From Prosthecodimorpha staleyi (GTDB taxonomy: Bacteria > Pseudomonadota > Alphaproteobacteria > Rhizobiales > Ancalomicrobiaceae), in assembly GCF_018729455.1 (NCBI RefSeq), contig NZ_JAHHZF010000012.1:62001-126000 (forward strand): a stretch of 64,000 nucleotides of DNA, read 5' to 3'. Position numbers and translations under genes: made by a program. The notes beneath the pieces are model-generated. The model made no database searches, was not told the origin of the DNA, and saw only the letters and a program-made list of their open reading frames with translations. Shown piece by piece: positions 24,300 to 32,931 of the stretch. Position 1 is the first letter of the stretch; each line of letters starts with the position of its first letter.

Positions 24300-26555
24300 A
24301 TGGCGCTGAAGGCGATCAGATCCGGCTGGGAACAGGCCATGCGCGAAGCGTCGATCATGCAATCGATCGCCGCGCTGGTCTGCTTCGCCCTCCTGTTCCT
24401 GACCATGACGGCAGCATGGACGTCGCAACAGGCCAACGACCTTGCGGTCGACCGGCAGGTGCGCCTCGCCACCAACGGCCTGGAGCAGGAAATCGAGCGG
24501 ATCGGCACGGAGGTGCAGACCGGCTCGGTATCTGACGATGCCTATCGCCGGATCCATATCCGCTTCGATCCGGATTTCGCCGAGCGCGCCTTCGGAGCCC
24601 GGCTGTGGCGCGACTACCGCCACGACATGACGCTGCTGGTCGGACCGGGCCGCGCCATTCTCCAGGCCCATGTCGCCGGCCGCATGACCGAACCGAAGGA
24701 TCTGAAATCCGTTCTGGTCGATGTCAGCGGCCCCCTCGAACGGGTGCGCAATCAGATCGCCGAGATTGTGCGCCGGCCGCTTGGGCAGGACGACCCGGAA
24801 CTGATGGTCGGCAAGATCGTCCGGGAGACCGCGGTGCTGCGGGTTGGAGACAGGGCCGCGCTGGTCGCGGTATCGGCGCTGGTACCGGAGGATGGCAAGG
24901 GCCTCAAGAAAAGCGCGCCGCCAACCGTGGTCGTCGCGGTCAAGTTCGTCGCCGGCGACCTGCTGGCCCGGATGGCGCGCCAGTTCGTTCTGCCGGAACT
25001 GCAGTTCGTCCCGATCGAGAATCACGAAGCCGTTGCGGCCGTCGGCCGCGCCTCGGCGACCGTGAAGACCAGCGGCGACCAGACACTCGGCTTCCTGGTC
25101 TGGGCCCCGTCGCAGCCCGGCTACCAGATGATGCGGCATCTCGCGCCGCTGATCGTGATCGCGACCGCGCTGTTCGTCATTTTTGCGCTGATCGTGGTCG
25201 TGAAGTTTCAACGCCGCACGGCGGAACTGGCCAAGAGCGAGGAGCGGGCGAAGCGCTCGGCGATGCACGATGCCCTGTCCGGTCTCGCCAACCGGGTTCT
25301 GTTCGCCGAGCGCCTGGAAGCGGCACTGCTCGAAGTCGAGGTCGACCCGAAGCGCAGTTGCGCCATCGTCTATGTCGATCTCGATCGCTTCAAGGACGTG
25401 AACGATACGCTGGGCCATCAGGCCGGCGACGAGGTCATCCGCGTCACGGCGAAACGGCTCGAGTCGATCATGCGCCCGGGCGACACCGCCGCCCGCATCT
25501 CCGGCGACGAATTCGCCATGGTGGTTCGCTCGGCGCCCGACCGGGCGGAACTGGAGCAGCGCCTCGGCGCGATCGTTCGCGAGATCGCGCGTCCGATCGC
25601 CATCGGCGACCGGACGGTCTATCCGGGTGGCAGCGTCGGCTGCGCGCTTGCCCCCGAACACGGCAAGGAGCGCGCCGATCTCCAGCACAAGGCGGATCTG
25701 GCACTCTATCGGGCCAAGGCCGGTGGTCGCGGACGCTGGCTGATCTTCTCGCCGGAGATGGATGACGGCTTCCGCCGCGTCCAGCAGATGCGCCAGGATC
25801 TGCGCGCATCGATCAACGAGGGCCGGCTGACGGTCCTGTACCAGCCCTATTTTTCGGTCGCCGAGATGCGGGCGATCGGCGTCGAGGCGCGGGTCGCCTG
25901 GGACCACCCGACGCGCGGCCGGCTGTCGGCCGGCGAATTCATTCCGGTTGCCGAGCAATGCGGCCTGATCCGGGAGATCGGTGCCTTCATCCTGCACAGG
26001 GCGGCCCGCGACATGCATCGCTGGCCCGGCGTGCGGCTCGCCGTGAACGTCTCCCCGCTGGAAATCCGGCAGTCCGATTTCGCCGATAGCCTGATGCGCA
26101 TCCTGGACGACGAAGGCTTCGATCCCGCCCGGCTGCAGGTCGACATCACCGAGAACATCCTCCTGACCGATGCGGATGCCGCCATCACGGCGATCGCGAC
26201 GCTCCGCAAGGCGGGCATCCGGGTGGCGCTCGACGAGTTCGGCTCGGGCCAGTCGAGCTTCAACTACCTGTCCCGCTTCCGCTTCGACACGATCAAGATC
26301 GACCGCAGCTTCGTCGGCAAGCTGGAGACCTCGCCGGAGGTGGCGACGATCGTCCACGCGATGGTCGAACTCGCCAACAAGCTGGGTCTGGAGACGGTCG
26401 CCGAGGGTGTCGAGACCTTCGGTCAGTTCCGCTTCATCCAGGCGGCCGGCTGCCAGACCGTCCAGGGGCATCTCTGCGCACGCCCCATGCCGGCAACCGA
26501 GGTGAGCCGCTTCCTCGAGCACCCGCTGAGCGAACGGATCCGCGCGGTCGCGTGA
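24300..26555 (+). CDS. Membrane-anchored GGDEF/EAL protein with variant active sites
   Basis: The 751-residue protein has an N-terminal membrane segment (about 20-41), a periplasmic sensor region of about 235 residues, a second membrane segment (about 280-302), a GGDEF domain (about 320-490) and an EAL domain (about 500-745). The cyclase motif reads SGDEF (401-405) instead of GGDEF. An inhibitory I-site RPGD (392-395) sits at the right distance. The EAL motif is EARVAW (529-534) instead of EALLRW, and the DDFG motif is DEFG. Other metal and base residues (DITEN, IKIDRSF, VAEGVE, VQGH) are kept, so phosphodiesterase activity is possible. It may instead act mainly as a c-di-GMP receptor. It follows Anbu by 113 bases on the same strand. 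Confidence 0.9.
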   Translation: MALKAIRSGWEQAMREASIMQSIAALVCFALLFLTMTAAWTSQQANDLAVDRQVRLATNGLEQEIERIGTEVQTGSVSDDAYRRIHIRFDPDFAERAFGARLWRDYRHDMTLLVGPGRAILQAHVAGRMTEPKDLKSVLVDVSGPLERVRNQIAEIVRRPLGQDDPELMVGKIVRETAVLRVGDRAALVAVSALVPEDGKGLKKSAPPTVVVAVKFVAGDLLARMARQFVLPELQFVPIENHEAVAAVGRASATVKTSGDQTLGFLVWAPSQPGYQMMRHLAPLIVIATALFVIFALIVVVKFQRRTAELAKSEERAKRSAMHDALSGLANRVLFAERLEAALLEVEVDPKRSCAIVYVDLDRFKDVNDTLGHQAGDEVIRVTAKRLESIMRPGDTAARISGDEFAMVVRSAPDRAELEQRLGAIVREIARPIAIGDRTVYPGGSVGCALAPEHGKERADLQHKADLALYRAKAGGRGRWLIFSPEMDDGFRRVQQMRQDLRASINEGRLTVLYQPYFSVAEMRAIGVEARVAWDHPTRGRLSAGEFIPVAEQCGLIREIGAFILHRAARDMHRWPGVRLAVNVSPLEIRQSDFADSLMRILDDEGFDPARLQVDITENILLTDADAAITAIATLRKAGIRVALDEFGSGQSSFNYLSRFRFDTIKIDRSFVGKLETSPEVATIVHAMVELANKLGLETVAEGVETFGQFRFIQAAGCQTVQGHLCARPMPATEVSRFLEHPLSERIRAVA

Positions 26556-26639
26556 GGATTGCTCGAATCTGGCGCCGCGACCGGTTGGTCCGGCGGCACG
26601 GCATCCCATCTGCGAGGCGGCGAGCGGCTCGGTCCCGCC

Positions 26640-27038
26640 TCAGTGGGCGTGTCCGCATCCGGCCAGATCGTCGATGATTGGGCAATCCGGGCGGTCGTCG
26701 CCATGGCAGGCGGCCACCAGGCTGCCGAGCGACCGTTTCAAGCTCTCCAGTTCGGCGATCTTGGCCTCGATCTCGCGAATCCGCGTCTGCGCCATGGCCC
26801 GCACATCTGCAGACGACCGGCAGCTGTCGCTCCACAGCGACAGCAAGGCACGGCACTCGTCGACCGAGAAGCCGAGATTGCGGGCGCGCGCCAGGAATTT
26901 CAGTCGCGCGATCTCGGCCGGACCATAGTCCCGATAGCCGTTGTCCCGACGAGGGGCGGCCAGCAGACCGACCGATTCGTAATAGCGAACCGCCTTGGCG
27001 GTCAGGCCTGCGGCTCCGGCGGCGGCAGCAATGTTCAT
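26640..27038 (-). CDS. MerR-family regulator, CueR-like (copper-type)
   Basis: This 132-residue protein has a MerR helix-turn-helix (about 1-70, MNIAAAAGAAGLTAKAVRYYE), a dimerisation helix (about 78-110) and a metal loop with Cys111 and Cys119 (CHGDDRPDC), the C-x7-C spacing of CueR-type Cu(I)/Ag(I)/Au(I) sensors. The C-terminus GCGHAH adds further possible ligands. The start at 27038 is preceded by GGAG; a 47-residue upstream extension is not used. CueR normally activates a copper ATPase or chaperone gene. None lies in this window, so the regulator is an orphan here. Its own promoter has MerR-type features. Confidence 0.88.
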   Translation of the reverse strand: MNIAAAAGAAGLTAKAVRYYESVGLLAAPRRDNGYRDYGPAEIARLKFLARARNLGFSVDECRALLSLWSDSCRSSADVRAMAQTRIREIEAKIAELESLKRSLGSLVAACHGDDRPDCPIIDDLAGCGHAH

Positions 27039-27067
27039 CGGACGCACTCCGGCAAAGAACCCGCCGT

Positions 27068-27098
27068 CAGATAAAGGTGCCCTCTCCGGCAGGGTCAA
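27068..27098 (-). promoter_or_regulatory. MerR-type promoter/operator of the CueR-like gene
   Basis: On the minus strand TTGACC (27098-27093) is followed after 19 bases by TATCTG (27073-27068). A CCCT-N7-AGGG dyad occupies 27080-27094 inside the spacer. Long spacers with a central dyad are the hallmark of MerR-controlled promoters. A 17-base spacing to TTTATC is an alternative reading. Confidence 0.45.
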
Positions 27099-27217
27099 GG
27101 CATATGGAGCCGGGACTGGAGCATCATCTGATCCGAGGGAATCGGATGAGGCCCCGCATGATCCTGTTTTCACATGCATTCTCCGATCAGGGTGGGTCGC
27201 CGTGATCGGACCTTGCT

Positions 27218-27649
27218 TCAGGAGATCGGGATCGGATCCCCCGGTCCGAGCGTCCCTCGCGATGGGCCGGCGGTCTCGGCGGCGGCCGGCAGGGGTTGAT
27301 TGCGCGCCTTCCAGCGGGGCAGGAGATTGCTGTCCTTGGCGGCCTTGTCGACATCCGCCAAAAGCGCCTCGATCGCCGCCATCGTCATCGGACTGCCGTC
27401 GTGGTCGATCACCGGCAGTTCTCGGCCGAACTTCTCCGCGACCACCTCCACTTGCGGTGGCCGATAGGTCGGGCGCCGGCTGGGGCCGGCCGTCGCGATC
27501 ATCAGATCGAAGACGGAGCGGTGGATGGCCTCCTTCCAGCTACGATCCGGATAGGCCATCGCGAAGGGGCGATAGTGCCTCCGCAATCGTCCGCCGAGTT
27601 CGGTCGCGTCGAGCAGTCGATACATCGGAAAGATGCGGCTGATCACGAA
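27218..27649 (-). pseudogene. C-terminal part of the DUF2235 hydrolase, cut off by an in-frame amber codon
   Basis: This stretch continues in exactly the same frame directly after the TAG at 27652-27650. Read through, HDSLS-stop-FVISRIFPMYRLL would continue the DUF2235 protein by 143 residues. The family usually has a HDS motif followed by a basic/aromatic segment and an IHxSV motif; here IHRSVFDLM appears about 45 residues on, as expected. A GTG at 27646 could start a separate 142-residue protein, but it has no ribosome-binding site and would be a fragment. The last 50 residues are a Pro/Ala-rich tail. I read it as the detached end of a gene broken by one nonsense substitution, unless the amber codon is suppressed or is a sequencing error. 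Confidence 0.65.
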
Positions 27650-28552
27650 CTAACTGAGTGAATCGTGCGGGTCAGCCGGTGCTTCGGTCGGCCAGCGCGG
27701 TTGCTCGATCTGAAGGCCGGTCAGAGCTCTCACCCTGCCGACCATCCAGGCCAAGGTGATTTCGGAAATCGGCTTCAGAGCTGCCGAGGCGGCCGAGTAG
27801 CCACCCCCGATATCGGCATGCACGCCGGGAAACCAGACCTGTTCGACCCGGCGCGCATTCAGATGATCCGGGCGAGCGAAGAGGGCGGGAACGAAGGGGC
27901 CGCGATGCTCGTCGATCGCCAAAGCCTGCACGGCATGGACGATGGCCGACCCAAGCTTGGTATCGTGGAAGCGATCCCGCGAGCCGGCCCAGTTTCCTGC
28001 CGACGCGAGGGGGATCCCCGTCGAACCGACCGTGTCGAACACGCCCAGGAATTCGATTTTGACGCTCGGATGGCAGCGGTCGGACAGTTTCGCCTTGTCA
28101 GCCGGAAGCCGCTTCTTGGGTTCTGTCCGGTAGTAGGACCATGCTTCGGCCAGTCCGTCCGCTGAACAGAACTCCGGACGAAGCAAACCGCTCGCCCCGA
28201 TGAAGCCGGCCAGGCTCCGCGCCGTGAACGAACCGCGCGAGAAGCCGAAGATATAGATCTCGTCCGGTACGCCATTGGCGTCGGACGGCTGGTAGAACTG
28301 ACTGAGAAAGCGATACGCCGCACGAACCTTTTCGCTCAACCCGAGTCCCAGCATCCCGCCAAGAAATTTATCGATCCACCCCTCCGTCCCGACGCCGGAA
28401 TCGTAATAGAGCCTCTGCTCGACCGTGTCCGTGCGCGTCGGATCGGTGTTGGCGCTTTCGACCAGTTCCTTCAATCGGGCGACGTTGGACGGTACATCGT
28501 ACTTGCCCGTCTTGTTCCAGGTCCCGTCGAGAAAAAGCACCAGACGCTTCAT
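27650..28552 (-). CDS. DUF2235 (Tle1-like) alpha/beta-hydrolase domain protein, truncated
   Basis: The 300-residue product starts MKRLVLFLDGTWNKTGKYDV, the standard DUF2235 opening (FxDGTWN). The likely catalytic triad is Ser105 in IFGFSRGSFTAR, Asp173 in GVFDTVGS and His245 in PGVHADIGGG. The family includes the type VI secretion phospholipase effectors Tle1, but many members are not linked to secretion and their substrates are unknown; no T6SS gene lies in this window. The translation stops at TAG just after the HDS motif, and the rest of the domain continues in frame downstream. The catalytic residues are all before the stop, so residual activity is possible. It lies 114 bases after usg on the same strand. 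Confidence 0.82.
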   Translation of the reverse strand: MKRLVLFLDGTWNKTGKYDVPSNVARLKELVESANTDPTRTDTVEQRLYYDSGVGTEGWIDKFLGGMLGLGLSEKVRAAYRFLSQFYQPSDANGVPDEIYIFGFSRGSFTARSLAGFIGASGLLRPEFCSADGLAEAWSYYRTEPKKRLPADKAKLSDRCHPSVKIEFLGVFDTVGSTGIPLASAGNWAGSRDRFHDTKLGSAIVHAVQALAIDEHRGPFVPALFARPDHLNARRVEQVWFPGVHADIGGGYSAASAALKPISEITLAWMVGRVRALTGLQIEQPRWPTEAPADPHDSLS

Positions 28553-28666
28553 GGTCGCCCCCCTGCGTACCGCCGGAAGGCGACCATGCGACACACATTC
28601 CTATATTTCAAGGTGTTTCGGTTGATTCTACACCATTCGATAGAAATCGAGATCGGAGCCGCCCCG

Positions 28667-28948
28667 TCAGTGCATCCGGTAGAGGCCGTTGACCGCCGTC
28701 CACTCGTTGGGACCGACCAGGCGCTTGTGGGCGACTTCGACCTTCACGATCGGTCCGTCCAGTTCTCGGTTCCAGAAATCGAGAAACTTCTCCAGCTCGG
28801 GAAATTTGGGGGCGAGGTCGTAATCCTGCCAGACGAAGGCCTGCAGGATCGCCCGGTGGTCCGGCATGCGATAGAGGATGTTGGCAGTGGTGAGCCCGTA
28901 GCCTTCAAGCTGGCGGGCGAATGCAACATCGACCTGTCTTTCCATCAT
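28667..28948 (-). CDS. Usg family protein
   Basis: The 93-residue protein matches the usg family first seen next to trp genes: EGYGLTTANILYRMPDHRAI, FVWQDYDLAPKFPELEKFLDFW, LDGPIVKVEVAHKRLV. A strong GGAGGGG ribosome-binding site lies just before the ATG at 28948; a second Met follows immediately. The function is unknown. It is distant from any tryptophan gene here and is followed by the DUF2235 gene. Confidence 0.92.
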   Translation of the reverse strand: MMERQVDVAFARQLEGYGLTTANILYRMPDHRAILQAFVWQDYDLAPKFPELEKFLDFWNRELDGPIVKVEVAHKRLVGPNEWTAVNGLYRMH

Positions 28949-29223
28949 GGAGCCCCTCCGTCATGGTCAGCGCACGGAAATGAGAGCAAAAAGCGCGCTT
29001 CCCATCAAGACGGAAGTCGATTAAATATGTGTCACTTCAATAGGTTGGCAGCATAGCCGGCAGAGTGCTGCCAGCCACGCGGACCGTTGACCCGGCATGA
29101 TCGCCAGGAACCCTGATCATCGCGTATGACGCCGGACGCGCACCGACGGCTTAGTGGCGGTCCTCGCGGCCCGGGGATGTCGCCAGCACCGGCCCGCAGT
29201 CCGCTTCGAACGGCAGCGTGGGC

Positions 29224-29257
29224 AAAAGAAAAAGCCGCGCCCTTGCGAGCGCGGCCT
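29224..29257 (-). terminator. Intrinsic terminator of the collagen-like lipoprotein gene
   Basis: On the minus strand, GCCGCGC (29255-29249) pairs with GCGCGGC (29240-29234) around an eight-base loop and is followed by TTTTTCTTTT. It lies about 30 bases past the stop codon. The rest of the gap 28949-29286 shows no gene; it holds the usg promoter region. Confidence 0.85.
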
Positions 29258-29286
29258 CATCGTCGGCCGGACTGGCCGAAATCAGA

Positions 29287-29781
29287 TTACTTGGCGCAGA
29301 CGAGCACGACCTTGGCGCCGTCGCCATTGCAGGTCGCGCCGTCGTCGCTGGTCATGATCGGACCCTGCATCGTACCCGTGCACATCGCCGAGATCAGCAT
29401 TTCGCCGGTGGCGCAGGAGGCGCTGGCACTGCCGGTGATCTTGCGCAGGGTCATGCCGCCGCCGATGCCCGACGGGCCGGCCGGACCGGTCGGTCCCTGA
29501 GCACCGGAAGGACCTGCAGGGCCCTGAGGGCCGGCGGGACCGGCAGGACCTTGCGGGCCGGCAGGGCCCGCGGGACCGGCAGGGCCGGCGGGTCCGGCGT
29601 CACCCTTCGCGCCGGCAGGACCGGCCGGGCCGGCGGGACCCGCCGGGCCGGCATCGCCCTTCGCGCCGGCAGGCCCAGCGGAACCGGCAGCCCCCTGGGC
29701 GCCCTTCTCGCCAGGCTTGCCTTCGCAACCGGCCAGAGCCAATGCAAGTACAGAAACCATCAACAATCCGACGCGCCGCAT
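29287..29781 (-). CDS. Collagen-like (Gly-X-Y repeat) lipoprotein
   Basis: This 164-residue protein starts [19 protein letters not shown] with a lipobox LAGC, so Cys19 would be lipidated after signal peptidase II cleavage. From residue 21 come about 28 uninterrupted Gly-X-Y triplets, mostly GPA, GAK, GDA and GPQ, predicted to form a collagen-like triple helix. After a GIGGG hinge a C-terminal domain of about 57 residues contains four cysteines, probably two disulfides, and could be the trimerisation or binding head. The start at 29781 is supported by GGGAGG. It has its own terminator. The triplets KGD-A repeat twice at the DNA level, so the tract can change length. A surface stalk or adhesin role is plausible but not shown. 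Confidence 0.85.
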   Translation of the reverse strand: MRRVGLLMVSVLALALAGCEGKPGEKGAQGAAGSAGPAGAKGDAGPAGPAGPAGPAGAKGDAGPAGPAGPAGPAGPQGPAGPAGPQGPAGPSGAQGPTGPAGPSGIGGGMTLRKITGSASASCATGEMLISAMCTGTMQGPIMTSDDGATCNGDGAKVVLVCAK

Positions 29782-29918
29782 CCCGGCCTCCCACCCTTGG
29801 AAAAGGTGACCGCAGTCTGCCCGCCCGACCGTGAGAGTCAATGCGGCCCGCACCTTGACCGGCACGGGCCGCGACAAACTGTAGCTCCGCAGAGTCCCGC
29901 CGCGCACGGCGCGGAGGG

Positions 29919-30962
29919 TCAGGGAAACAGTCCGATCTGCTCCAGACCGGTCGTTTCCGGCCAGCCCATCATCACGTTCATGTTCTGAATCGCCTGTCCG
30001 GACGCCCCTTTGACCAGGTTGTCGAGCACGCAGAGCAGGATTGCGTGACCCGGGCGACGATCCGCTGCGACCGACATGAACACGAAATTGGACCCGCGGA
30101 CGTGCCGGGTCTGCGGCGAAGTTCCGAAAGGCAGCACCTTGACGAAATGCTCGCCCTGGTACCTTTCGGCGAGAATCGCATGAAGATCCTCGGCAGTCCG
30201 TCCGGGCTGCAGCTTGACATAGATGGTCGACAGGATGCCCCGGTTCATGGGCACCAGATGCGGCGTGAAGGCTGCCCGGACCGGACGCCCAGCGGCCTTG
30301 CTGAAGCCTTGCTCCAATTCGGCCATGTGCCGGTGGTGGCCGACGCCATAGGCGTGGAAGCCCTCGGACACCTCGGTGAACAGATTGGCTTCCTTGGCAG
30401 CCCGGCCGGCACCCGAGACGCCCGACTTGGCGTCGATCACGATCTGGTCGGGATCGATTGCGCCGGCTTCCAGAAGCGGGATCACCGGCAGCTGTCCACA
30501 GGTGGTGTAGCAGCCCGGATTGGCGACCAGCCGCGCCTTGGCGACGGCGGCACGATCGAGCTCGGTGATGCCGTAGACGGCTTCAGCCTGCAGTTCGAGC
30601 GCCTTATGCGGATGACCGTACCAATAGGCATAGGCCTCCGGGTCAGACAGGCGGAAATCGGCCGACAGATCGACGATCTTGATCGAGGCCGGGACCGCCT
30701 TCAGCACCTCCTGGGTGGTGGCATGCGGCAGGGCGCAGAAAACCAGGTCGATCGACGCCCAATCGACCTCGCCGATGGCGATCAGGCGCGGCAGGTCGAG
30801 ACCGGTGAACTGCGGGAAGGCCTCGGCCATGGTCGAGCCGGCCTTTCGGTCGGCCGTCAGAGCCGCGATGCGGACGCGCGGATGCAGGGCAAGCATCCGC
30901 ACGAGTTCCGCGCCGGTGTAGCCGGACGCACCGAGGATGGCGACGGCGATCTTCTCTGACAT
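29919..30962 (-). CDS. argC: N-acetyl-gamma-glutamyl-phosphate reductase
   Basis: The 347-residue enzyme reduces N-acetylglutamyl phosphate to the semialdehyde with NADPH in arginine biosynthesis. The nucleotide-binding motif [10 protein letters not shown] (11-20) is followed by the catalytic Cys151 in VANPGCYTT and the His region [13 protein letters not shown]. The length fits the long type I form. The start [11 protein letters not shown] at 30962 has GAGAGGG before it; a 34-residue upstream extension is rejected. It is not near other arg genes. Confidence 0.96.
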   Translation of the reverse strand: MSEKIAVAILGASGYTGAELVRMLALHPRVRIAALTADRKAGSTMAEAFPQFTGLDLPRLIAIGEVDWASIDLVFCALPHATTQEVLKAVPASIKIVDLSADFRLSDPEAYAYWYGHPHKALELQAEAVYGITELDRAAVAKARLVANPGCYTTCGQLPVIPLLEAGAIDPDQIVIDAKSGVSGAGRAAKEANLFTEVSEGFHAYGVGHHRHMAELEQGFSKAAGRPVRAAFTPHLVPMNRGILSTIYVKLQPGRTAEDLHAILAERYQGEHFVKVLPFGTSPQTRHVRGSNFVFMSVAADRRPGHAILLCVLDNLVKGASGQAIQNMNVMMGWPETTGLEQIGLFP

Positions 30963-31060
30963 GACGACCCTCTCGAATGGGGACGCTGGATATGGCGGAT
31001 CTCGGTGACAATGGAAAGATGCCGATCGCCCATGCAGACCACGCATGCGGTCGCCGGCCG

Positions 31061-31624
31061 TCACATTTCTTCCGGGAGCCGGCCCTTGAGCACCAGCGGC
31101 AGGCCGGCGGCCACGAAGGTGACGCGATCGGCTGCGGCGGCGATCGTCTGATTGAGGCGCCCCTGATGATCGCGGAACCGGCGTGCCAACGCATTGTCGG
31201 GGACGATGCCGAGCCCGACCTCGTTGGAGACCAGAACGACTGGTCCGGTCAGGTCCGGCAGCGACGCCGCCAAGGCCCGTCCGGCAGCATCGACATCCTC
31301 CGGCGGGATGTCGGCGGCGGCGAACATCCGGTTGGTCAGCCAGAGCGTCAGGCAGTCGACCACCAGGATACGGTGCGGGCGGGCTTCGCGCCGCAGAGTT
31401 CCGGCGAGGTCGAGCGGCTCCTCGACTGTTAGCCAGCGGGCATCACGCTCGGCTCGATGCCGCGCGATACGCTCGGCCATCTCGGCATCACCCGCCGTCG
31501 CCGTGGCGACCAGGACGGGGGTGAGACCGGAGGCCTCGGCGCGGGTCTGCGCGAGCCGGCTCTTGCCGGAGCGGGCGCCGCCCAGCACGAAATCGATCCT
31601 GGGTCGTTCGGATGGGGACGGCAC
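31061..31624 (-). CDS. cobU: Bifunctional adenosylcobinamide kinase / guanylyltransferase
   Basis: This 187-residue protein (called CobP in aerobic-pathway organisms) phosphorylates adenosylcobinamide and then transfers GMP to it in the nucleotide-loop assembly of cobalamin. The P-loop GGARSGKS is at 15-22. RPHRILVVDCLTLWLTN and VLVSNEVGLGIVPDNALARRFRD are family landmarks. The His in ERIARHRAERDARW is the expected guanylylated region. It stands 98 bases upstream of argC on the same strand. I looked for a cobalamin riboswitch before it and found no B12 box. No other cob gene is linked. Confidence 0.94.
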   Translation of the reverse strand: MPSPSERPRIDFVLGGARSGKSRLAQTRAEASGLTPVLVATATAGDAEMAERIARHRAERDARWLTVEEPLDLAGTLRREARPHRILVVDCLTLWLTNRMFAAADIPPEDVDAAGRALAASLPDLTGPVVLVSNEVGLGIVPDNALARRFRDHQGRLNQTIAAAADRVTFVAAGLPLVLKGRLPEEM

Positions 31625-31826
31625 GGGCGGGGCAACTCCTCGTCACGGGGGACGACTTGAGGGTCAAAGGGGTTACGGCGGGCTTGTGTTTCGCCGTCCG
31701 GCGGCCCGCCGGACGGAGACGATCGGGGACTTTCCTGCCGGCTCACCTTTTTCCACAGCATCCAAGTCCGGGCTTGGCAAGCCGGATTCGCACTGCTATA
31801 GGCTCCCCGGCGCGCCGATGGCGTGA

Positions 31827-31902
31827 TCCGCGATAGCTCAGTTGGTAGAGCGTTCGACTGTTAATCGAATGGTCGCAGGTTCGAGTCCTGCTCGCGGAGC
31901 CA
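31827..31902 (+). tRNA. tRNA-Asn (GTT)
   Basis: A complete 76-nucleotide cloverleaf with encoded CCA. The acceptor stem TCCGCGA (31827-31833) pairs with TCGCGGA (31892-31898). The anticodon stem TTCGA/TCGAA encloses CTGTTAA with anticodon GTT at 31860-31862. GGTTCGAGTCC forms the T-arm. The discriminator is G. Confidence 0.98.
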
Positions 31903-31910
31903 GTTTCGGG

Positions 31911-31942
31911 CGGGGATCGGATGGAAAATCCGGTCCCCGTTT
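31911..31942 (+). terminator. Hairpin after tRNA-Asn
   Basis: CGGGG...CGGAT (31911-31922) pairs with ATCCG...CCCCG (31928-31939) around a short GGAAA-type loop, followed by TTT. It lies nine bases after the tRNA and probably ends its transcript. The remaining gap to 32463 (about 520 bases) has no convincing gene; frames antisense to the tRNA are spurious. Confidence 0.55.
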
Positions 31943-32463
31943 CGCATTGGGACCGATCGTCTCGAGTCCCGGAGCGGCGCCGCGAAACTTCGCTCGCGGA
32001 CGAGTCCCCTGCCAACAGAAATCCTGGCGCCAAGGCCCATTTTGCGGCCGCAGCCGGCATTGGCGGGACCGCGAACGGCCGTAGCGGGACAGACACGGGT
32101 TCGGCTTTCCCTGCGTCGCCACCCCACACCCGCCGATCCTTCAGTTGAGCTGCAGCGCCAGCCAAACGTTTTACGGGCCACCCATACGGTCGCCGTTTCA
32201 GCGACGCAATTCCATGCGATTCCGTCTCGAAATCCCTCGCTACGCTTCGTGTGCAGCGCAGCAAACACCACGAAGCCGGCGCTTTATTCTTCGCTCCCGG
32301 GCGGCGCTGTGCTTTGCACGGCTGGTCCCTATTGCGGCAATACGTTTCAGCAACAGTCCTCGAACCAGAGCCATTGCCATTGACGCGGGGTCTGCCGAAA
32401 TGGCAGAATTAAAAGACGTCGTACGGCCACACAAGAAACAGGCTCGACGGCGGGGGGATAGTC

Positions 32464-32931
32464 ATGTCTGCACATGGGATCATCGCGATCCGGCGTAGGA
32501 TCGTGCGCGCCATCCAGCCGGTCAGTTCCTTCGTGAGCGGCCATCCGCGGATGTCGCTTCTGGCCGCGACCATCATCGCCTTCGGCGTGATCGGCGCGGT
32601 GGTAGACTACAACAATGCCGTCCTGGCCAAGGCCGATCTGCAGAATGCACTGGACTCCGCAGCCCGATCGGCGGTCGGCGATCTCGACGCACGGTCGGAC
32701 GAAGAGGTGAAGGCTCGCGTCCAGCATATGATCCAGACGCGCCTGCTGACCGAGACCGATATCGCCAATGTCACGGTGGCGGTCGATCGCAAGGCAAGGC
32801 GGGTGCGCTGCCGCGCGACGGCGCGTGTCGACACCACCGTGACGAGCCTGATCGGCCCGGCCTTCGTGGAGATCGCCGCGTCGTCGGATGCATCGGCCGA
32901 TTCGACGGGCACAGCAACCTCGACGCACTGA
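32464..32931 (+). CDS. Orphan TadE/TadG-like membrane protein
   Basis: The 155-residue protein has a single membrane segment (about residues 31-48, SLLAATIIAFGVIGAVVDY) followed by NNAVLAKADLQNALDSAARSA. This is the classic N-terminal pattern of Tad pilus pseudopilin-like proteins TadE/TadG, where D-x-(x)-x-A near the segment end precedes a long periplasmic helix. Full TadG proteins are about three times longer, so this is either a short stand-alone member or the remnant of one. The C-terminal about 65 residues are Thr/Ala/Arg-rich. GGGGGAT precedes the ATG. No other tad genes are in the window. Confidence 0.65.
   Translation: MSAHGIIAIRRRIVRAIQPVSSFVSGHPRMSLLAATIIAFGVIGAVVDYNNAVLAKADLQNALDSAARSAVGDLDARSDEEVKARVQHMIQTRLLTETDIANVTVAVDRKARRVRCRATARVDTTVTSLIGPAFVEIAASSDASADSTGTATSTH

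Noticed and set aside
27218..28552. Type VI secretion effector
   Set aside because: DUF2235 includes Tle1 lipases, but no VgrG, Hcp, adaptor or immunity gene is adjacent.
31625..31826. Cobalamin riboswitch before cobU
   Set aside because: I looked for the B12 box and the GCCACTG-type core on the minus strand and found only a plain GC-rich inverted repeat.
31743..32264. Leftward frames antisense to tRNA-Asn
   Set aside because: They translate the complement of the tRNA and are a classic annotation artefact.
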